Source: Coxiellaceae bacterium (GTDB taxonomy: Bacteria > Pseudomonadota > Gammaproteobacteria > Coxiellales > Coxiellaceae). Taken from it: a stretch of DNA of 64,000 nt. The notes below the pieces were generated by a model, which saw nothing but the letters and a program-made list of their open reading frames with translations, did no database searches and had not been told where the DNA came from. Both the position numbers and the translations under genes were made by a program. The stretch's first letter is position 1; the number at the start of each line of letters is the position of its first letter. The stretch covers positions 110,863-174,862 of the forward strand of contig JARGNX010000001.1 of the NCBI GenBank assembly GCA_029210045.1. Direction: 5' to 3'. Below are positions 36,246 to 45,683 of this stretch, piece by piece.

Positions 36246-37814
36246 ATGACAACACAGTACCCACGAAGAACATTTGCGATTATTTCTCACCCGGATGCGG
36301 GTAAGACCACGTTAACAGAAAAACTGCTGTTATTCGGTGGTGCGATTCAATTGGCTGGAACAGTCAAGGGCCGTAAAGCGGCACGCCATGCCACATCGGA
36401 TTGGATGGAGCTTGAGAAACAGCGCGGTATCTCGGTGACGACATCGGTGATGCAATTTCCATATGAAGGCTGCATGGTGAACTTGCTGGATACACCGGGC
36501 CATGCTGACTTTACTGAAGATACCTATCGTACATTAACCGCGGTTGATTCGGCTTTGATGGTGATCGATGCGGCAAAGGGTGTTGAAGCACGGACTATTA
36601 AGTTAATGGAAGTCTGTCGATTACGTGATACACCGATTACCACCTTTATTAATAAGATGGATCGTGAGGCGCGTGATGCCATCGAAGTGATGGATGAAAT
36701 CGAAGATGTATTAAAGATTGCCTGCGCACCGGTGACCTGGCCAATTGGTATGGGTAAGGCATTTAAAGGCATTTATCATATTCTTGAAGACCGTGTTTAC
36801 TTATATGAGCCAGGCCAAAATGCCAAGGTGTCAGATATTCGTTCGATTGACGGTATCGATAATCCTGAGTTGGATGCAGCTATTGGTGATGCGGCACAAG
36901 AGTTACGTGACACCATGGAGCTGGTGAAAGGCGCCAGTCACGAATTTGATCAAGAGTTATTTCTCGCGGGTGAATTAACACCAGTGTATTTCGGTTCAGC
37001 GATCAATAATTTTGGTGTGCGTGAATTATTGAGTGGTTTTGTGCATAACGCACCGGACCCACAGCCGCGTCAAACCATCGACCGCGAAGTGGAAGCGGAT
37101 GAAAATAAATTCACTGCGTTCGTATTTAAAATTCAAGCCAATATGGATCCAGCACATAGAGATCGTGTGGCGTTTGCGCGTATTGTCTCTGGGCAATATA
37201 AGAAAGGCATGAAGATGCGTCATGTGCGATTGGGTAAAGACGTGATGATCAATAATGCCATGACATTTATGGCGGGTCAGCGCGAGCAAGCAGAGCTTGC
37301 TGTAGCGGGTGATATTTTAGGGCTGCATAACCATGGCACCATTCAAATTGGTGATACCTTTTCGCAGGGTGAAAAATTAAAGTTTACTGGCATACCTAAC
37401 TTTGCACCGGAACTGTTTCGTTTAGTGCGACTGAAAGATCCATTGAGGCAGAAGACATTACAAAAAGGCTTGATTCAATTATCGGAAGAGGGTGCAACCC
37501 AATTGTTTCGACCGATTCATAATAATGAACTTATTCTTGGTGCGGTGGGTGTGTTGCAGTTTGATGTGGTCGCCTATCGATTGAAGGCCGAATATAACGT
37601 TGATTGTGTGTATGAAAATGTAAACACGGTTGCGGCGCGTTGGGTGGAATGTGATGACAATAAAATGCTCGAACAGTTTAAGCGCGAACAACAGCGCAAT
37701 CTGGCTATGGATGGTGCCGATAATTTAACTTACTTAGCGCCGTCGCGCGTTAATCTTGATATCACTATGGAGCAGTGGCCGGATATTCGTTTCCGCGATA
37801 CGCGCGAACATTAA
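36246..37814 (+). CDS. prfC: Peptide chain release factor 3
   Basis: RF3 is a translational GTPase that recycles RF1 and RF2 from the ribosome after peptide release. The start is set at ATG 36246 ([15 protein letters not shown]), giving 522 aa, close to the E. coli length. The GTPase motifs are G1 SHPDAGKTT, the switch region [13 protein letters not shown]3 DTPGHADF and G4 NKMD; domain II and the C-terminal domain follow ([21 protein letters not shown]). The open frame upstream of the ATG shows no homology. Confidence 0.96.
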   Translation: MTTQYPRRTFAIISHPDAGKTTLTEKLLLFGGAIQLAGTVKGRKAARHATSDWMELEKQRGISVTTSVMQFPYEGCMVNLLDTPGHADFTEDTYRTLTAVDSALMVIDAAKGVEARTIKLMEVCRLRDTPITTFINKMDREARDAIEVMDEIEDVLKIACAPVTWPIGMGKAFKGIYHILEDRVYLYEPGQNAKVSDIRSIDGIDNPELDAAIGDAAQELRDTMELVKGASHEFDQELFLAGELTPVYFGSAINNFGVRELLSGFVHNAPDPQPRQTIDREVEADENKFTAFVFKIQANMDPAHRDRVAFARIVSGQYKKGMKMRHVRLGKDVMINNAMTFMAGQREQAELAVAGDILGLHNHGTIQIGDTFSQGEKLKFTGIPNFAPELFRLVRLKDPLRQKTLQKGLIQLSEEGATQLFRPIHNNELILGAVGVLQFDVVAYRLKAEYNVDCVYENVNTVAARWVECDDNKMLEQFKREQQRNLAMDGADNLTYLAPSRVNLDITMEQWPDIRFRDTREH

Positions 37815-37894
37815 GGGAAGGGGGAATTCAAGACTTGACCCCCTGCTAAAAAACCTGCTAACGTCAATTTGACTTCTTGATCACGGATGATTTG

Positions 37895-38656
37895 ATGCCC
37901 AATTTCTCTTTTAAGCAGGTTTGTTGCTCGTTTGCGATAGGCTTGTTCACTTCCGCAGCAATGGCGAGTCCTGCTAAGCGATTTTTTATACAAGGCATGG
38001 GCGGTTTTGGTAGCAGTAGTCTCGATAGTTACACACAGCAAATAAATTTGTTTACAGGCATTGATAACCGTTATGTGAGTAATCAAAGCGCTGAGTTTTC
38101 ATATCTATTAGGCATTGGTGCTGGTGTATATAAACCATTGTGCAAAAAGCTAACTTTGGCAGTATCGCTTAATATTTATCGTGTTGATTTTCACGACGTC
38201 ACCGGTGTTGTGCAACCTGCTTATAATATTGCTACAGATTTTGATCAGCTAAATTATGCTTATTCAATTGACCCAACGTATGCTGGTTTGATTCAAGGCC
38301 GTCTTATTTGGAACGCACAGTGGTCTGGGGTCAATGTGAATCCTTATGTGATGTTTGGTGCAGGCTTGGCTTACAATCAAGTATCAAATTACTCTGAATC
38401 TTCACCGGCGGGTAGTACTGCATCGCCAACGTTAAATCCGTTCAATGATAATAGCAGTATGCATGCAGCTGTGACGGTGGGAATCGGTATTTCACATGCA
38501 TTTAAAAATCAAAATACCATCGGTATTGGGTATCAGTATTTTTATGCCAATCACGCTTATTTCTCTACAGCTAATAACCAGGCGACAGCAACAGAATTTA
38601 AATCGCCGGTATTGCAGGGGAATTACCTAACTATTGATTACACGTTTGCCGTGTAA
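37895..38656 (+). CDS. Outer-membrane beta-barrel protein
   Basis: A 253-aa protein with an N-terminal signal peptide (FKQVCCSFAIGLFTSAAMA) and alternating strand pattern ending YLTIDYTFAV, where the last aromatic/hydrophobic residues match the C-terminal beta-signal of outer-membrane proteins. Glycine-rich strands such as FFIQGMGGFG and TVGIGISHAF support a barrel of about eight to ten strands, similar to small porin or adhesin-like proteins of Legionella relatives. The start is placed at ATG 37895 (MPNFSFKQ). It is 30 bp upstream of the secreted propeller protein gene. Confidence 0.78.
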   Translation: MPNFSFKQVCCSFAIGLFTSAAMASPAKRFFIQGMGGFGSSSLDSYTQQINLFTGIDNRYVSNQSAEFSYLLGIGAGVYKPLCKKLTLAVSLNIYRVDFHDVTGVVQPAYNIATDFDQLNYAYSIDPTYAGLIQGRLIWNAQWSGVNVNPYVMFGAGLAYNQVSNYSESSPAGSTASPTLNPFNDNSSMHAAVTVGIGISHAFKNQNTIGIGYQYFYANHAYFSTANNQATATEFKSPVLQGNYLTIDYTFAV

Positions 38657-38686
38657 GCTCGCTTGAATTTTTTATAGGAGAAAGGC

Positions 38687-40312
38687 ATGAGTAGCCGACG
38701 ATTGTTAAAAGTAATTGGCGTAGTGATTTTGATGAGTGTTGCCGTTGGTGCGCAAGCACGAGCTATTTTCACTGTAACTCCCGATCGTACTACAGTGAGT
38801 GTGACCAGTGGCGGTAGTACTGACTTGGTGACGACGGTGACCAATAATACCAGTCATACTTACACCGATATACGTTTTGGCAATAAAGCAGAATCAGGAG
38901 CAGGTGTTACAGCTTCAACGGTTAGTGGCGGCACCTGTGTATCTGAAGACTCATTAGCGGCAGGTGCTAGCTGCACCTTTATTACGCGTTTCCAAAGCAG
39001 TGTGGTGGGTAATGCTACTTATAGGTTGGATTTTTGTGGTGCTAATGGTTTTAATTGTTCACGTTCAGGTGTTGTGACCGTTACAACAGCAGCATCAGCT
39101 GTTAGTGTGACCGGCGCTGTTACCACGCCATTGCCTGCGCGCACACAGAAAAGCACAGGCTATAGTGTGTTATTTACATTTACCAATGGTAGTAGCTCAC
39201 AAGCGGCGACTGGTGTATCGATAACAACGAGTCCAGCGTTAACGTCGGTAACAAACACGTGTAGCTCGGGCACACTTGCGGCGAGTAGTAGCTGCACCTA
39301 TGGGGGAACTTATACGCCAACGGCGGTGGGTGCGAATACGTTGACGGCGACATTAACGGCAGATAACGCTTCCGATGTTGAGTTAACAACAACCACCTTG
39401 ACGGGGTTGGTATATCTACCCAATAGTTCATTTTTACGAAAATGCTTCTTCGATAATGACACCGGTTTGTTTTCTCAGTGTGAAAATTCTGGTTACCAGC
39501 AGTCTAATAATGATTATACCGATGCGGCAATATTTAACCCGGCAGGCTCGATGGTGTATGTGAGCGTAGATGAACCTTATGCAGCATCACCGACACGGTT
39601 TCAATCATGGGTGGATCGCTGTGATATTGAATCCGATGGTTGCTTGATCAGTTGCAGTGATACCGGTGCGCGTGGTTTATCTAATCCTCATGGTATTGCT
39701 TTTAACCAAGCAGGTGACACTTTATATGCGGCTAACTTGGGGGCAAGTCTCAGTTCAACCGATGCGGTGTCTAAATGCAGTGTGGATGGTGATGGTGATT
39801 TAAGTTGTGCAGATGCTGGGGTGAGTGGTCTTGATGCCGCTGGTGATGTGGTACTGGATGAAGATAGGAATCGAGCTTTTATTACTAACACCCCTGACAA
39901 TGACATTGCGCGTTGTGTTATTGATGGCAGCGGCGACCTTGTGTCCTGTGACCTTAATACAATAGTTAGTGGCTCAATTACTTGTCCAATGCAAATGAGT
40001 TTTAATAGTGATAAGTCCAGGGTATATTTGGGGCAGGGTTGTGATACAAATAATACTCAGATATTTACTTGCGGGGTTAGTGATTCTGGTCGACCATTTT
40101 CATGTGCCGCAATATCAAGCCCCGGAAGTACGCCGTTTGCATTTCCAATAGGTGTCGCATTTAATGCGGGCACTAGTGATTCGCTTATTGTAGCTAGTGC
40201 TAGCTCTTTATCTCCTAGCATACAAACTTGTACGATAAGTGGTGCAACGCTATCTTCATGCGTTGACAGTAATGCGAGTGGTGTATCGTTCCCTGCGTAT
40301 GTTAATTTATAG
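38687..40312 (+). CDS. Secreted protein with Ig-like domains and a beta-propeller
   Basis: A 541-aa exported protein: signal peptide RRLLKVIGVVILMSVAVGAQARA, two Ig-like units (about 28-130 and 135-245; FTVTPDRTTVSVTSGGSTD and a TGVSITTSPALTSVTNTC unit), then repeats of about 50 residues of the type AIFNPAGSMVYVSVDEPY, GIAFNQAGDTLYAANLG and DVVLDEDRNRAFITNT, the pattern of an NHL/YncE-like beta-propeller. Many paired Cys residues suggest disulfides. AGGAGAAAGG precedes the ATG. It probably binds rather than catalyses, and may be co-transcribed with the barrel gene. Confidence 0.8.
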   Translation: MSSRRLLKVIGVVILMSVAVGAQARAIFTVTPDRTTVSVTSGGSTDLVTTVTNNTSHTYTDIRFGNKAESGAGVTASTVSGGTCVSEDSLAAGASCTFITRFQSSVVGNATYRLDFCGANGFNCSRSGVVTVTTAASAVSVTGAVTTPLPARTQKSTGYSVLFTFTNGSSSQAATGVSITTSPALTSVTNTCSSGTLAASSSCTYGGTYTPTAVGANTLTATLTADNASDVELTTTTLTGLVYLPNSSFLRKCFFDNDTGLFSQCENSGYQQSNNDYTDAAIFNPAGSMVYVSVDEPYAASPTRFQSWVDRCDIESDGCLISCSDTGARGLSNPHGIAFNQAGDTLYAANLGASLSSTDAVSKCSVDGDGDLSCADAGVSGLDAAGDVVLDEDRNRAFITNTPDNDIARCVIDGSGDLVSCDLNTIVSGSITCPMQMSFNSDKSRVYLGQGCDTNNTQIFTCGVSDSGRPFSCAAISSPGSTPFAFPIGVAFNAGTSDSLIVASASSLSPSIQTCTISGATLSSCVDSNASGVSFPAYVNL

Positions 40313-40360
40313 GGTGAGAGTGTGATATCATTCATTCGATCCATCAATATTGAGTGAGTT

Positions 40361-41533
40361 ATGCGTGATAAATCGATAGTCTATGTTGTAACTGTTTTAG
40401 CGCCGTTAGTGTTTAGTTTCGCGTTGGCACTGGATTTATATATTCCTTCTGTGCCGGATATTGCGCAGCTGTATCATGTGAAGAGTGGTGAAGTACAGCT
40501 CACGTTGAGCTTATTCATACTGATGCAAGGCTTGGGGCAGTTGTTGTTTGGCCCATTGTCGGATCGTTTTGGTCGTAAGCCGATCGCGGCGATTAGCGCA
40601 TTTATCTTTTTATTAGCTTCTATTGGTTGTTCCTTGTCGCCAGGGATTGTTACCTTAATCGTGATGCGTATTTTTCAAGCAGCAGGTGCCTGCGGTATGA
40701 CGGTGGTCGCATTCGCTATGGTGCGTGATCTGTATGAAAAAGAACAGAGTGCGCGTGTATTTAGCTATTTGAATAGTACGATTGCGGTGTCTCCTTTATT
40801 GGCACCATTGATCGGCGGTTATGTTGCAGTTTGGTTTGGGTGGCGAGCGAATTTCTATTTATTGGCGATTATTGGCGCGGGGTGTTTTTTACTGGTGCTG
40901 ATGATGATTCACGAGACGCAGAAATCGGCTCATAAAGTGGCTTTTGATCGTAAGGTGTTTAGGCGTTATTGGGATATTTATAAGCATCATCAGTTTTATC
41001 CCTATGTGTTAATTGCCGGTTGTGCGATTTCATTATTTTTTAGTTTCTTTTCGATTTCACCGTATGTGATTATAAGTTTGTTAAAAGTACCGATAACACA
41101 TTTTGGTTATTATTTTGCTGTACTGGGTGTGGTTTTTTTGGTTGGTACTATTCTGGCGGGTCATTTAGCACCGAAAGTTGGTGTGAGGCGATTATTGTTC
41201 ACCGGTATTACATTGATGTTATTTGGTGGCGTTGTTGCTTGGGTGTGGGGCGCTGTGGTGGGGTTAAGCTTATCGCAATTTTTAGTACCGTTATTATTCT
41301 CTGGTATGGGTGCGTCATTTATGGCGGGAAGTGCAGCGGCAATGGCGTTGGAGCCATTCCCTGAAGTGGCCGGTACCGCGGCGTCATTATTGGGTGCAAC
41401 CCAATTCGTTATGCCATCGATTGTGGCATCGATCATGATGGCCAAGCCGATTCATTCAGCGCAGCCGTTTTCGATCACTGTCGTTGTGATGGGTGTGATC
41501 AGTCTGGTGTTTTTTATTGTTTCTAGAAAATAA
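40361..41533 (+). CDS. Bcr/CflA family MFS drug-efflux transporter
   Basis: A 390-aa permease with 12 hydrophobic segments. The first helix region LDLYIPSVPDIAQLYHV, then QLLFGPLSDRFGRKP (MFS motif A) and VVAFAMVRDLYEKEQSARVF are signatures of the Bcr/CflA group, which exports drugs such as bicyclomycin and chloramphenicol by proton antiport. Actual substrate is unknown. It stands alone, after the propeller protein gene and ahead of the toxin-antitoxin pair. Confidence 0.9.
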   Translation: MRDKSIVYVVTVLAPLVFSFALALDLYIPSVPDIAQLYHVKSGEVQLTLSLFILMQGLGQLLFGPLSDRFGRKPIAAISAFIFLLASIGCSLSPGIVTLIVMRIFQAAGACGMTVVAFAMVRDLYEKEQSARVFSYLNSTIAVSPLLAPLIGGYVAVWFGWRANFYLLAIIGAGCFLLVLMMIHETQKSAHKVAFDRKVFRRYWDIYKHHQFYPYVLIAGCAISLFFSFFSISPYVIISLLKVPITHFGYYFAVLGVVFLVGTILAGHLAPKVGVRRLLFTGITLMLFGGVVAWVWGAVVGLSLSQFLVPLLFSGMGASFMAGSAAAMALEPFPEVAGTAASLLGATQFVMPSIVASIMMAKPIHSAQPFSITVVVMGVISLVFFIVSRK

Positions 41534-41615
41534 TTATTCATCATTTGGTTTGTTTGCATCTATCTGATTATATTCGATATTGTTCCCATATGGTTTTTTT
41601 TGTTGTACAAGCGTG

Positions 41616-41652
41616 TGTTCATATGTATACTTAATGTGTATATATATGAACA
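41616..41652. promoter_or_regulatory. Operator-like palindrome upstream of the Xre-RES genes
   Basis: TGTTCATAT (41616-41624) and ATATGAACA (41644-41652) are perfect 9-bp inverted repeats 19 bp apart, ending 13 bp before the antitoxin ATG. A palindrome overlapping the promoter is the usual autoregulatory site of type II toxin-antitoxin operons; binding by the antitoxin here is inferred. Confidence 0.6.
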
Positions 41653-41664
41653 AAGAGAATTGCC

Positions 41665-42093
41665 ATGCGTTCAGAACACCCCAATGATTTTGATATTAAC
41701 AGCGCGGAATATTTGGAGCTGGTGAGCAGTGTTGATAAGCGGCAAGCTTTAGCTAAGGTTATCATGCGCGTGTTTGACCATTGGCAATTGGATACTGCGA
41801 CACAATTAAAGTTATTAGGTATGGGTGCGAAGAGTCGAGCTTTGATAGGTAAATATCGCAATGGTGATTCTTCTATTGCGGCGAATCAAGATAGCTTGCA
41901 ACGGGTCGGTTATTTGCTGGGTATATTTCAATGTTTGAAATCGTTATACCCAGACAATGAGGCACTGCGGCATGGATGGGTGAAGTGCAAAAATAAAAAA
42001 CTCGATAATTTTACACCACTAGAAATCATGCTCAATGGAATACCTGATATTAAGTGCGTGTATGCATTATTACAGCACCAAATGGTGAGGTAG
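41665..42093 (+). CDS. MbcA/ParS/Xre-type antitoxin
   Basis: A 142-aa antitoxin with an N-terminal helix-turn-helix region (LDTATQLKLLGMGAKSRALIGKYRNG) and a C-terminal toxin-binding domain (LLGIFQCLKSLYPDNEAL and NFTPLEIMLNGIPDIKCVYA) of the DUF2384 type. Proteins of this family neutralise RES-domain toxins and repress their own operon. AAAGAGA precedes the ATG. The stop lies 5 bp before the toxin start, and an operator-like palindrome lies upstream. Confidence 0.9.
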   Translation: MRSEHPNDFDINSAEYLELVSSVDKRQALAKVIMRVFDHWQLDTATQLKLLGMGAKSRALIGKYRNGDSSIAANQDSLQRVGYLLGIFQCLKSLYPDNEALRHGWVKCKNKKLDNFTPLEIMLNGIPDIKCVYALLQHQMVR

Positions 42094-42098
42094 GTAAC

Positions 42099-42785
42099 AT
42101 GTCTTTTGCATCTTTGTTTGAGCAAGTGGTCGCATTTGATGATGAAGTGTATCGTAATATCGTGAAATTGTCCGATGATTTTTCAGATGTTAGTGATAAT
42201 GAAAGTAGTGATGAGGCTATCAATTTATTATTAACGTATGTGAGTCGAAATACCGACACAGATAAACAGAAAAAATACTATACTACTGCGGTTGCATTTC
42301 CGCTTGATAGGCCATTTTTTTCAGTGTCACGATACTCCGATGGAATATTTCCAGTATGGTATGGTTCAACTGAGTCTGAAACTACACTGTATGAAACGGC
42401 TTATCATATGTTGCAAGATGAAATGGCTGTTGGTGTTGCGCAGTCACCATCAGTCATTACACGGTACCGTGATATTTATAGCGTACAATGTGAAGCCATT
42501 TTAATTAATCTGCTTGATAAACAAATTAATCACCCCGAGTTGGTGTCAGATGATTATTCTTATTGTCAGCGCATTGGAAAAATGATTCATCAACAAGGAC
42601 ACCCTGGATTGATTACGCCATCGGCTCGGTGTGATCGCGCCAATGTGAATATCTTTAACCCATCAGTGTTAAGTTCAGCACGTTTAAAGTACCAATGTTG
42701 TTATCAGCTATCTATTGATAAGCGTGAAGTTAAGGTTATCTACCAGCAGCGTAAAAAAAGTAAGGTGATTAGGTTTGATAATTAA
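42099..42785 (+). CDS. RES-domain toxin
   Basis: A 228-aa toxin of the RES (COG5654) family, which is known to degrade NAD+ or ADP-ribosylate cell targets. The start at ATG 42099 follows GAGGTAGG; the open frame upstream overlaps the antitoxin. Conserved positions are Arg78 (FFSVSRYSDG), Tyr88 (PVWYGS) and Glu99 (TLYETAYHM). It is intact, so an active module is likely. The N-terminal ~60 residues are acidic and specific to this protein. Confidence 0.9.
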   Translation: MSFASLFEQVVAFDDEVYRNIVKLSDDFSDVSDNESSDEAINLLLTYVSRNTDTDKQKKYYTTAVAFPLDRPFFSVSRYSDGIFPVWYGSTESETTLYETAYHMLQDEMAVGVAQSPSVITRYRDIYSVQCEAILINLLDKQINHPELVSDDYSYCQRIGKMIHQQGHPGLITPSARCDRANVNIFNPSVLSSARLKYQCCYQLSIDKREVKVIYQQRKKSKVIRFDN

Positions 42786-42854
42786 CCTACATACTTTATT
42801 TTTTAGTTGAAATGTGTAACCTGTCAATTTATATCATTTCGCTGTTCGTATTTG

Positions 42855-42880
42855 AATTTTGTCTACGCGCAGACAAAATT
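42855..42880. promoter_or_regulatory. Palindrome upstream of the YhcG-type gene
   Basis: AATTTTGTCT (42855-42864) and AGACAAAATT (42871-42880) form a perfect 10-bp inverted repeat around ACGCGC. It ends 27 bp before the ATG of the YhcG-type pseudogene. The GTAACCT motif occurs on both sides of it. The arrangement is that of a repressor operator; no cognate regulator is adjacent. Confidence 0.55.
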
Positions 42881-42907
42881 GTAACCTATGGAATGGGTTA
42901 ATAATAT

Positions 42908-43506
42908 ATGAATAATGTGGAGTCGAAGGTTAATCAAAGTCTCTTGTTTAAAGATATCAGTCAGCTTATAGAGTCATCGCGAAAAGACGTTGTGCATAAG
43001 ATAAGTAAGTCCGGTGTTTTGCTGTATTGGCATATTGGGCAGAGAATTAATGTGGAGATATTAAAGTTAAATCGCGCAGAGTATGGCAAGGATATTATTA
43101 GTGAGGTATCAAAATTACTACATGGAAAATTTGGCCATGGTTTTGGTTGGCGGGTTATTTATCGATGTGTCCAGTTTGTGAGGTTGTATAGTGAGGAGGT
43201 GGTAGTTCAGGCCTTATCAAATCATTTACGTTGGTCTCATTTTGTAGCTTTACTCAATATTAAAGAAAGTGTTAAACGTGAATTTTATGCTGAGATGTGT
43301 CGTTTAGAGCGTTGGAGTGTAAAAAGATTAAAAACAAATATGGGTAATATGTTGTATGAAAGGACAGCATTAGCAAAACAACCGGAACCGGTGATTAAAG
43401 ATGAGATTCAATAATTACGCCAGTCAGATATATTAAAGCCTGACTTTGTAATGCAAGATCCTATGGTATTTCAATTTCTAAGTGGCCAAAATAAAGAAAC
43501 GGTTTA
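42908..43506 (+). pseudogene. YhcG/DUF1016-type nuclease, broken by an in-frame stop and C-terminal loss
   Basis: The first 168 codons encode the N-terminal DUF1016 domain (SGVLLYWHIGQRIN, EYGKDIISEVSKLL, LRWSHFVALLNIK, FYAEMCRLERWSVKRLK). After IKDEIQ comes TAA (43412-43414); the same frame then continues LRQSDILKPDFVMQDPMVFQ to a stop at 43504-43506, matching the family's LTPDLVFKDPY region. The PD-(D/E)XK nuclease domain that should follow is missing, because maeA begins there. The gene is therefore a remnant, probably of a phage-defence or toxin-like nuclease. Confidence 0.8.
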
Positions 43507-45204
43507 ACCCACATACCGATATGGCAAATATTCCGGTGACCACATGGTTTCATCGACTAATTGTTCGACGGTTTTTTGTGGGTTGATAATAGCTAAGCCT
43601 TCGTCGATTGCTTGTTGGGCAACCGCTATGCCGATAGCGCGAGATAACTCTTGTGCACGCTCGAGCTTGGGTAATAGGCGGTAGGGGTGAGTCAATTGGA
43701 TGTCACTTAATGCTTTCGAGGCAGCCATTAACATTTTGCTGGTTAAGCGTGTTGGCTTAACGGCAATAATGCCTAAGCCAATACCAGGGAAGGCGAAGTA
43801 GTTATTGCATTGACTGATGGGATAAGTTTCACCGTCGTATTCGACATCATCAAATGGACTGCCGGTGGCGACATAGGCTTTGCCTTTGGTCCATTCTAAT
43901 AAGTCGCTGGGTTTGGCTTCACATTTTTCATTGGGATTAGATAGCGGCATAATGATTGGGTTTTCTACATGTTTTGCCATTTCTTTTACGATAGGATCAC
44001 TGAATGCGCCGGATACTGCAGAGCAGCCAATTAATATAGTGGGCTTGACGTTTTTGATCACATCCATTAAGCCGATATTTTTAACGTCGTTGACTTCCCA
44101 CTGGCCAATTTCAGCTGAGCTGCGGCAATAGGGACGTTGCGCTTCAGTGGTTTCATCGATGACGTATTCCGTTAATAAGCCTGGGCGGTCCAATAACCAA
44201 AAGCGTTGGTGTGCAAAGTCTTCGCCTATTTCTTCCTTAATGGCGCGGTAAATACGATCAGTGACACCCATGCCGGCAGAGCCAGCACCGAATATTACTA
44301 TGCGTTGATCTTTTAGTACACCACCGGTTTTCTTTAGCCCGCTCATTAATGCGGCAAGTGCTACGACGCCGGTGCCTTGTATGTCATCGTTAAAGCTGCA
44401 TATTGATTTGCGGTATTCCAATAAATGACGGAATGCATTGGTGCGCCCAAAGTCTTCCCAATGCAAATAAACATCAGGGAATATTTTCTTAACTGCTGCG
44501 ACAAAGCAATCAATAAATTCGTTGTATTCATCACCGCTGATGCGTGGGTTGTGCCAGCCAAGATAGAGTGGGTCATCCAATAAAGCTTGGTTGTTGGTTC
44601 CGGCATCTAACATAACGGGTAAGGTGTTCATGGGGTTGATGCCAGCGAAGGCGGTATACACCATGAGCTTGGCAATGGGGATCGCCATGGCGCCAATGCC
44701 TTGATCACCAATACCTAACACACCTTCACCATCACTGGTAACAATTAAACTGATGTTAGGGTTGGTGCGGTTGCGTAAAATTTCTTCGATGCGGTAACGA
44801 TCGGGATATGATATATAAAGGCCGCGTGGTTGTTGAAAGCGCTTGTGATAGCTTTGTACGGCGTTACCTACGATGGGTGTATAGATGGTGGGTAACATTT
44901 CTTGTAGATGCTTTTCAATCAGAAAGTAAAACAACACTTGATTGGTATTGAGTAATTGATTAAGAAATATATTGCGGTTTAATACATTTTCACAGGCTAG
45001 ATATTGCAAATAGGCGCGTTCGGCTTGCTCTTCCAGCGTCTCAATATGCGGTGGTAATTTGCCGAGTAAATCGAACTCTTCACGCTCTTCAGCGCTAAAG
45101 GCGGTGCCTTTGTTGAGTTGAGAGATGCTGAGTAGTGCTTTGCCACTAAATGACGTTTCTACTGTTTTTTGTCCGTTTTTATCTACCAAGCGGTAAGTTA
45201 ACAT
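43504..45204 (-). CDS. maeA: NAD-dependent malic enzyme
   Basis: Catalyses oxidative decarboxylation of malate to pyruvate with reduction of NAD+. The 566-aa product (start at ATG 45204, MLTYRLVDKNG, chosen to match the 565-aa E. coli enzyme) contains YTPIVGNAVQSY, the metal/malate site segment VTSDGEGVLGIGDQG, the substrate region WEDFGRTNAFRHL with FNDDIQGTGVV, and the dinucleotide fold VIFGAGSAGMG. The extra frame upstream of the ATG has no homology. It converges with the YhcG remnant. Confidence 0.95.
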   Translation of the reverse strand: MLTYRLVDKNGQKTVETSFSGKALLSISQLNKGTAFSAEEREEFDLLGKLPPHIETLEEQAERAYLQYLACENVLNRNIFLNQLLNTNQVLFYFLIEKHLQEMLPTIYTPIVGNAVQSYHKRFQQPRGLYISYPDRYRIEEILRNRTNPNISLIVTSDGEGVLGIGDQGIGAMAIPIAKLMVYTAFAGINPMNTLPVMLDAGTNNQALLDDPLYLGWHNPRISGDEYNEFIDCFVAAVKKIFPDVYLHWEDFGRTNAFRHLLEYRKSICSFNDDIQGTGVVALAALMSGLKKTGGVLKDQRIVIFGAGSAGMGVTDRIYRAIKEEIGEDFAHQRFWLLDRPGLLTEYVIDETTEAQRPYCRSSAEIGQWEVNDVKNIGLMDVIKNVKPTILIGCSAVSGAFSDPIVKEMAKHVENPIIMPLSNPNEKCEAKPSDLLEWTKGKAYVATGSPFDDVEYDGETYPISQCNNYFAFPGIGLGIIAVKPTRLTSKMLMAASKALSDIQLTHPYRLLPKLERAQELSRAIGIAVAQQAIDEGLAIINPQKTVEQLVDETMWSPEYLPYRYVG

Positions 45205-45300
45205 ATATAACCCAATGATTTTAAATTTAAAATGTACGTTATGATCTTTATTATAGGCCAATATTAAGGGGTATGGTCAATATATGCAATGCTTGTTTCT

Positions 45301-45329
45301 GTCACCCTGGTCAACGAGCCGGGGTCCAG
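45301..45329. repeat. REP-like element between maeA and the TPR gene
   Basis: The sequence starts gtcaccctgg and ends ccggggtccag, a degenerate member of the element seen at 65-93. It lies in the 479-bp gap between the maeA start and the TPR gene, upstream of both genes, so it is not placed as a terminator. Confidence 0.6.
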
Positions 45330-45360
45330 AAATTTTGGATAGCTTTCGTTATTTGTGAAA

Positions 45361-45486
45361 TTAAGGATTACGAGGTTTAGGTGAGATGGCTGCAATACAA
45401 TTGTGTACGATGATGCGAGAATCTCCGCCACCTTGGGGGATCATGAGCGGTGCTAAATCACGTAATACGATACCAGCTGATTTCAT
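45361..45486 (-). CDS. Possible small peptide gene with GGG motif
   Basis: A 41-codon frame: MKSAGIVLRDLAPLMIPQ then GGG and a 20-residue tail with one Cys and a PKPRNP end. Shine-Dalgarno support is weak, and a frame this short can occur by chance. The QGGG centre is shared with the 42-aa frame at 57625. I list it because it fills the gap upstream of maeA and resembles a double-glycine-type precursor; coding status is uncertain. Confidence 0.25.
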   Translation of the reverse strand: MKSAGIVLRDLAPLMIPQGGGDSRIIVHNCIAAISPKPRNP

Positions 45487-45527
45487 TATTTCTGTCTAGA
45501 TAAAGAGTACATTAATACCTGATTTGG

Positions 45528-45562
45528 GTCATTACGAGAAGCTTGCGACGAAGCAATCTGGA
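45528..45562. repeat. Second-type dispersed intergenic repeat
   Basis: The sequence gtcattacgagaagcttgcg followed by acgaagcaatctgga matches a repeat class widespread in proteobacterial intergenic DNA, which typically reads gtcattgcgag...gaagcaatct. It holds an imperfect hairpin around gcttgcgacgaagc. It is distinct from the GC-rich REP-like family in this window. Confidence 0.5.
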
Positions 45563-45683
45563 TAACCCTCAGTTTTGTTGTTTATTGATCAAATCACTGG
45601 ATAAGTATTAATAATAATAATTTTTTAATGCTGATTTAGCGTGTTACTTTGTTTGCACTAAATATATATAAAGAGTGTGAATT

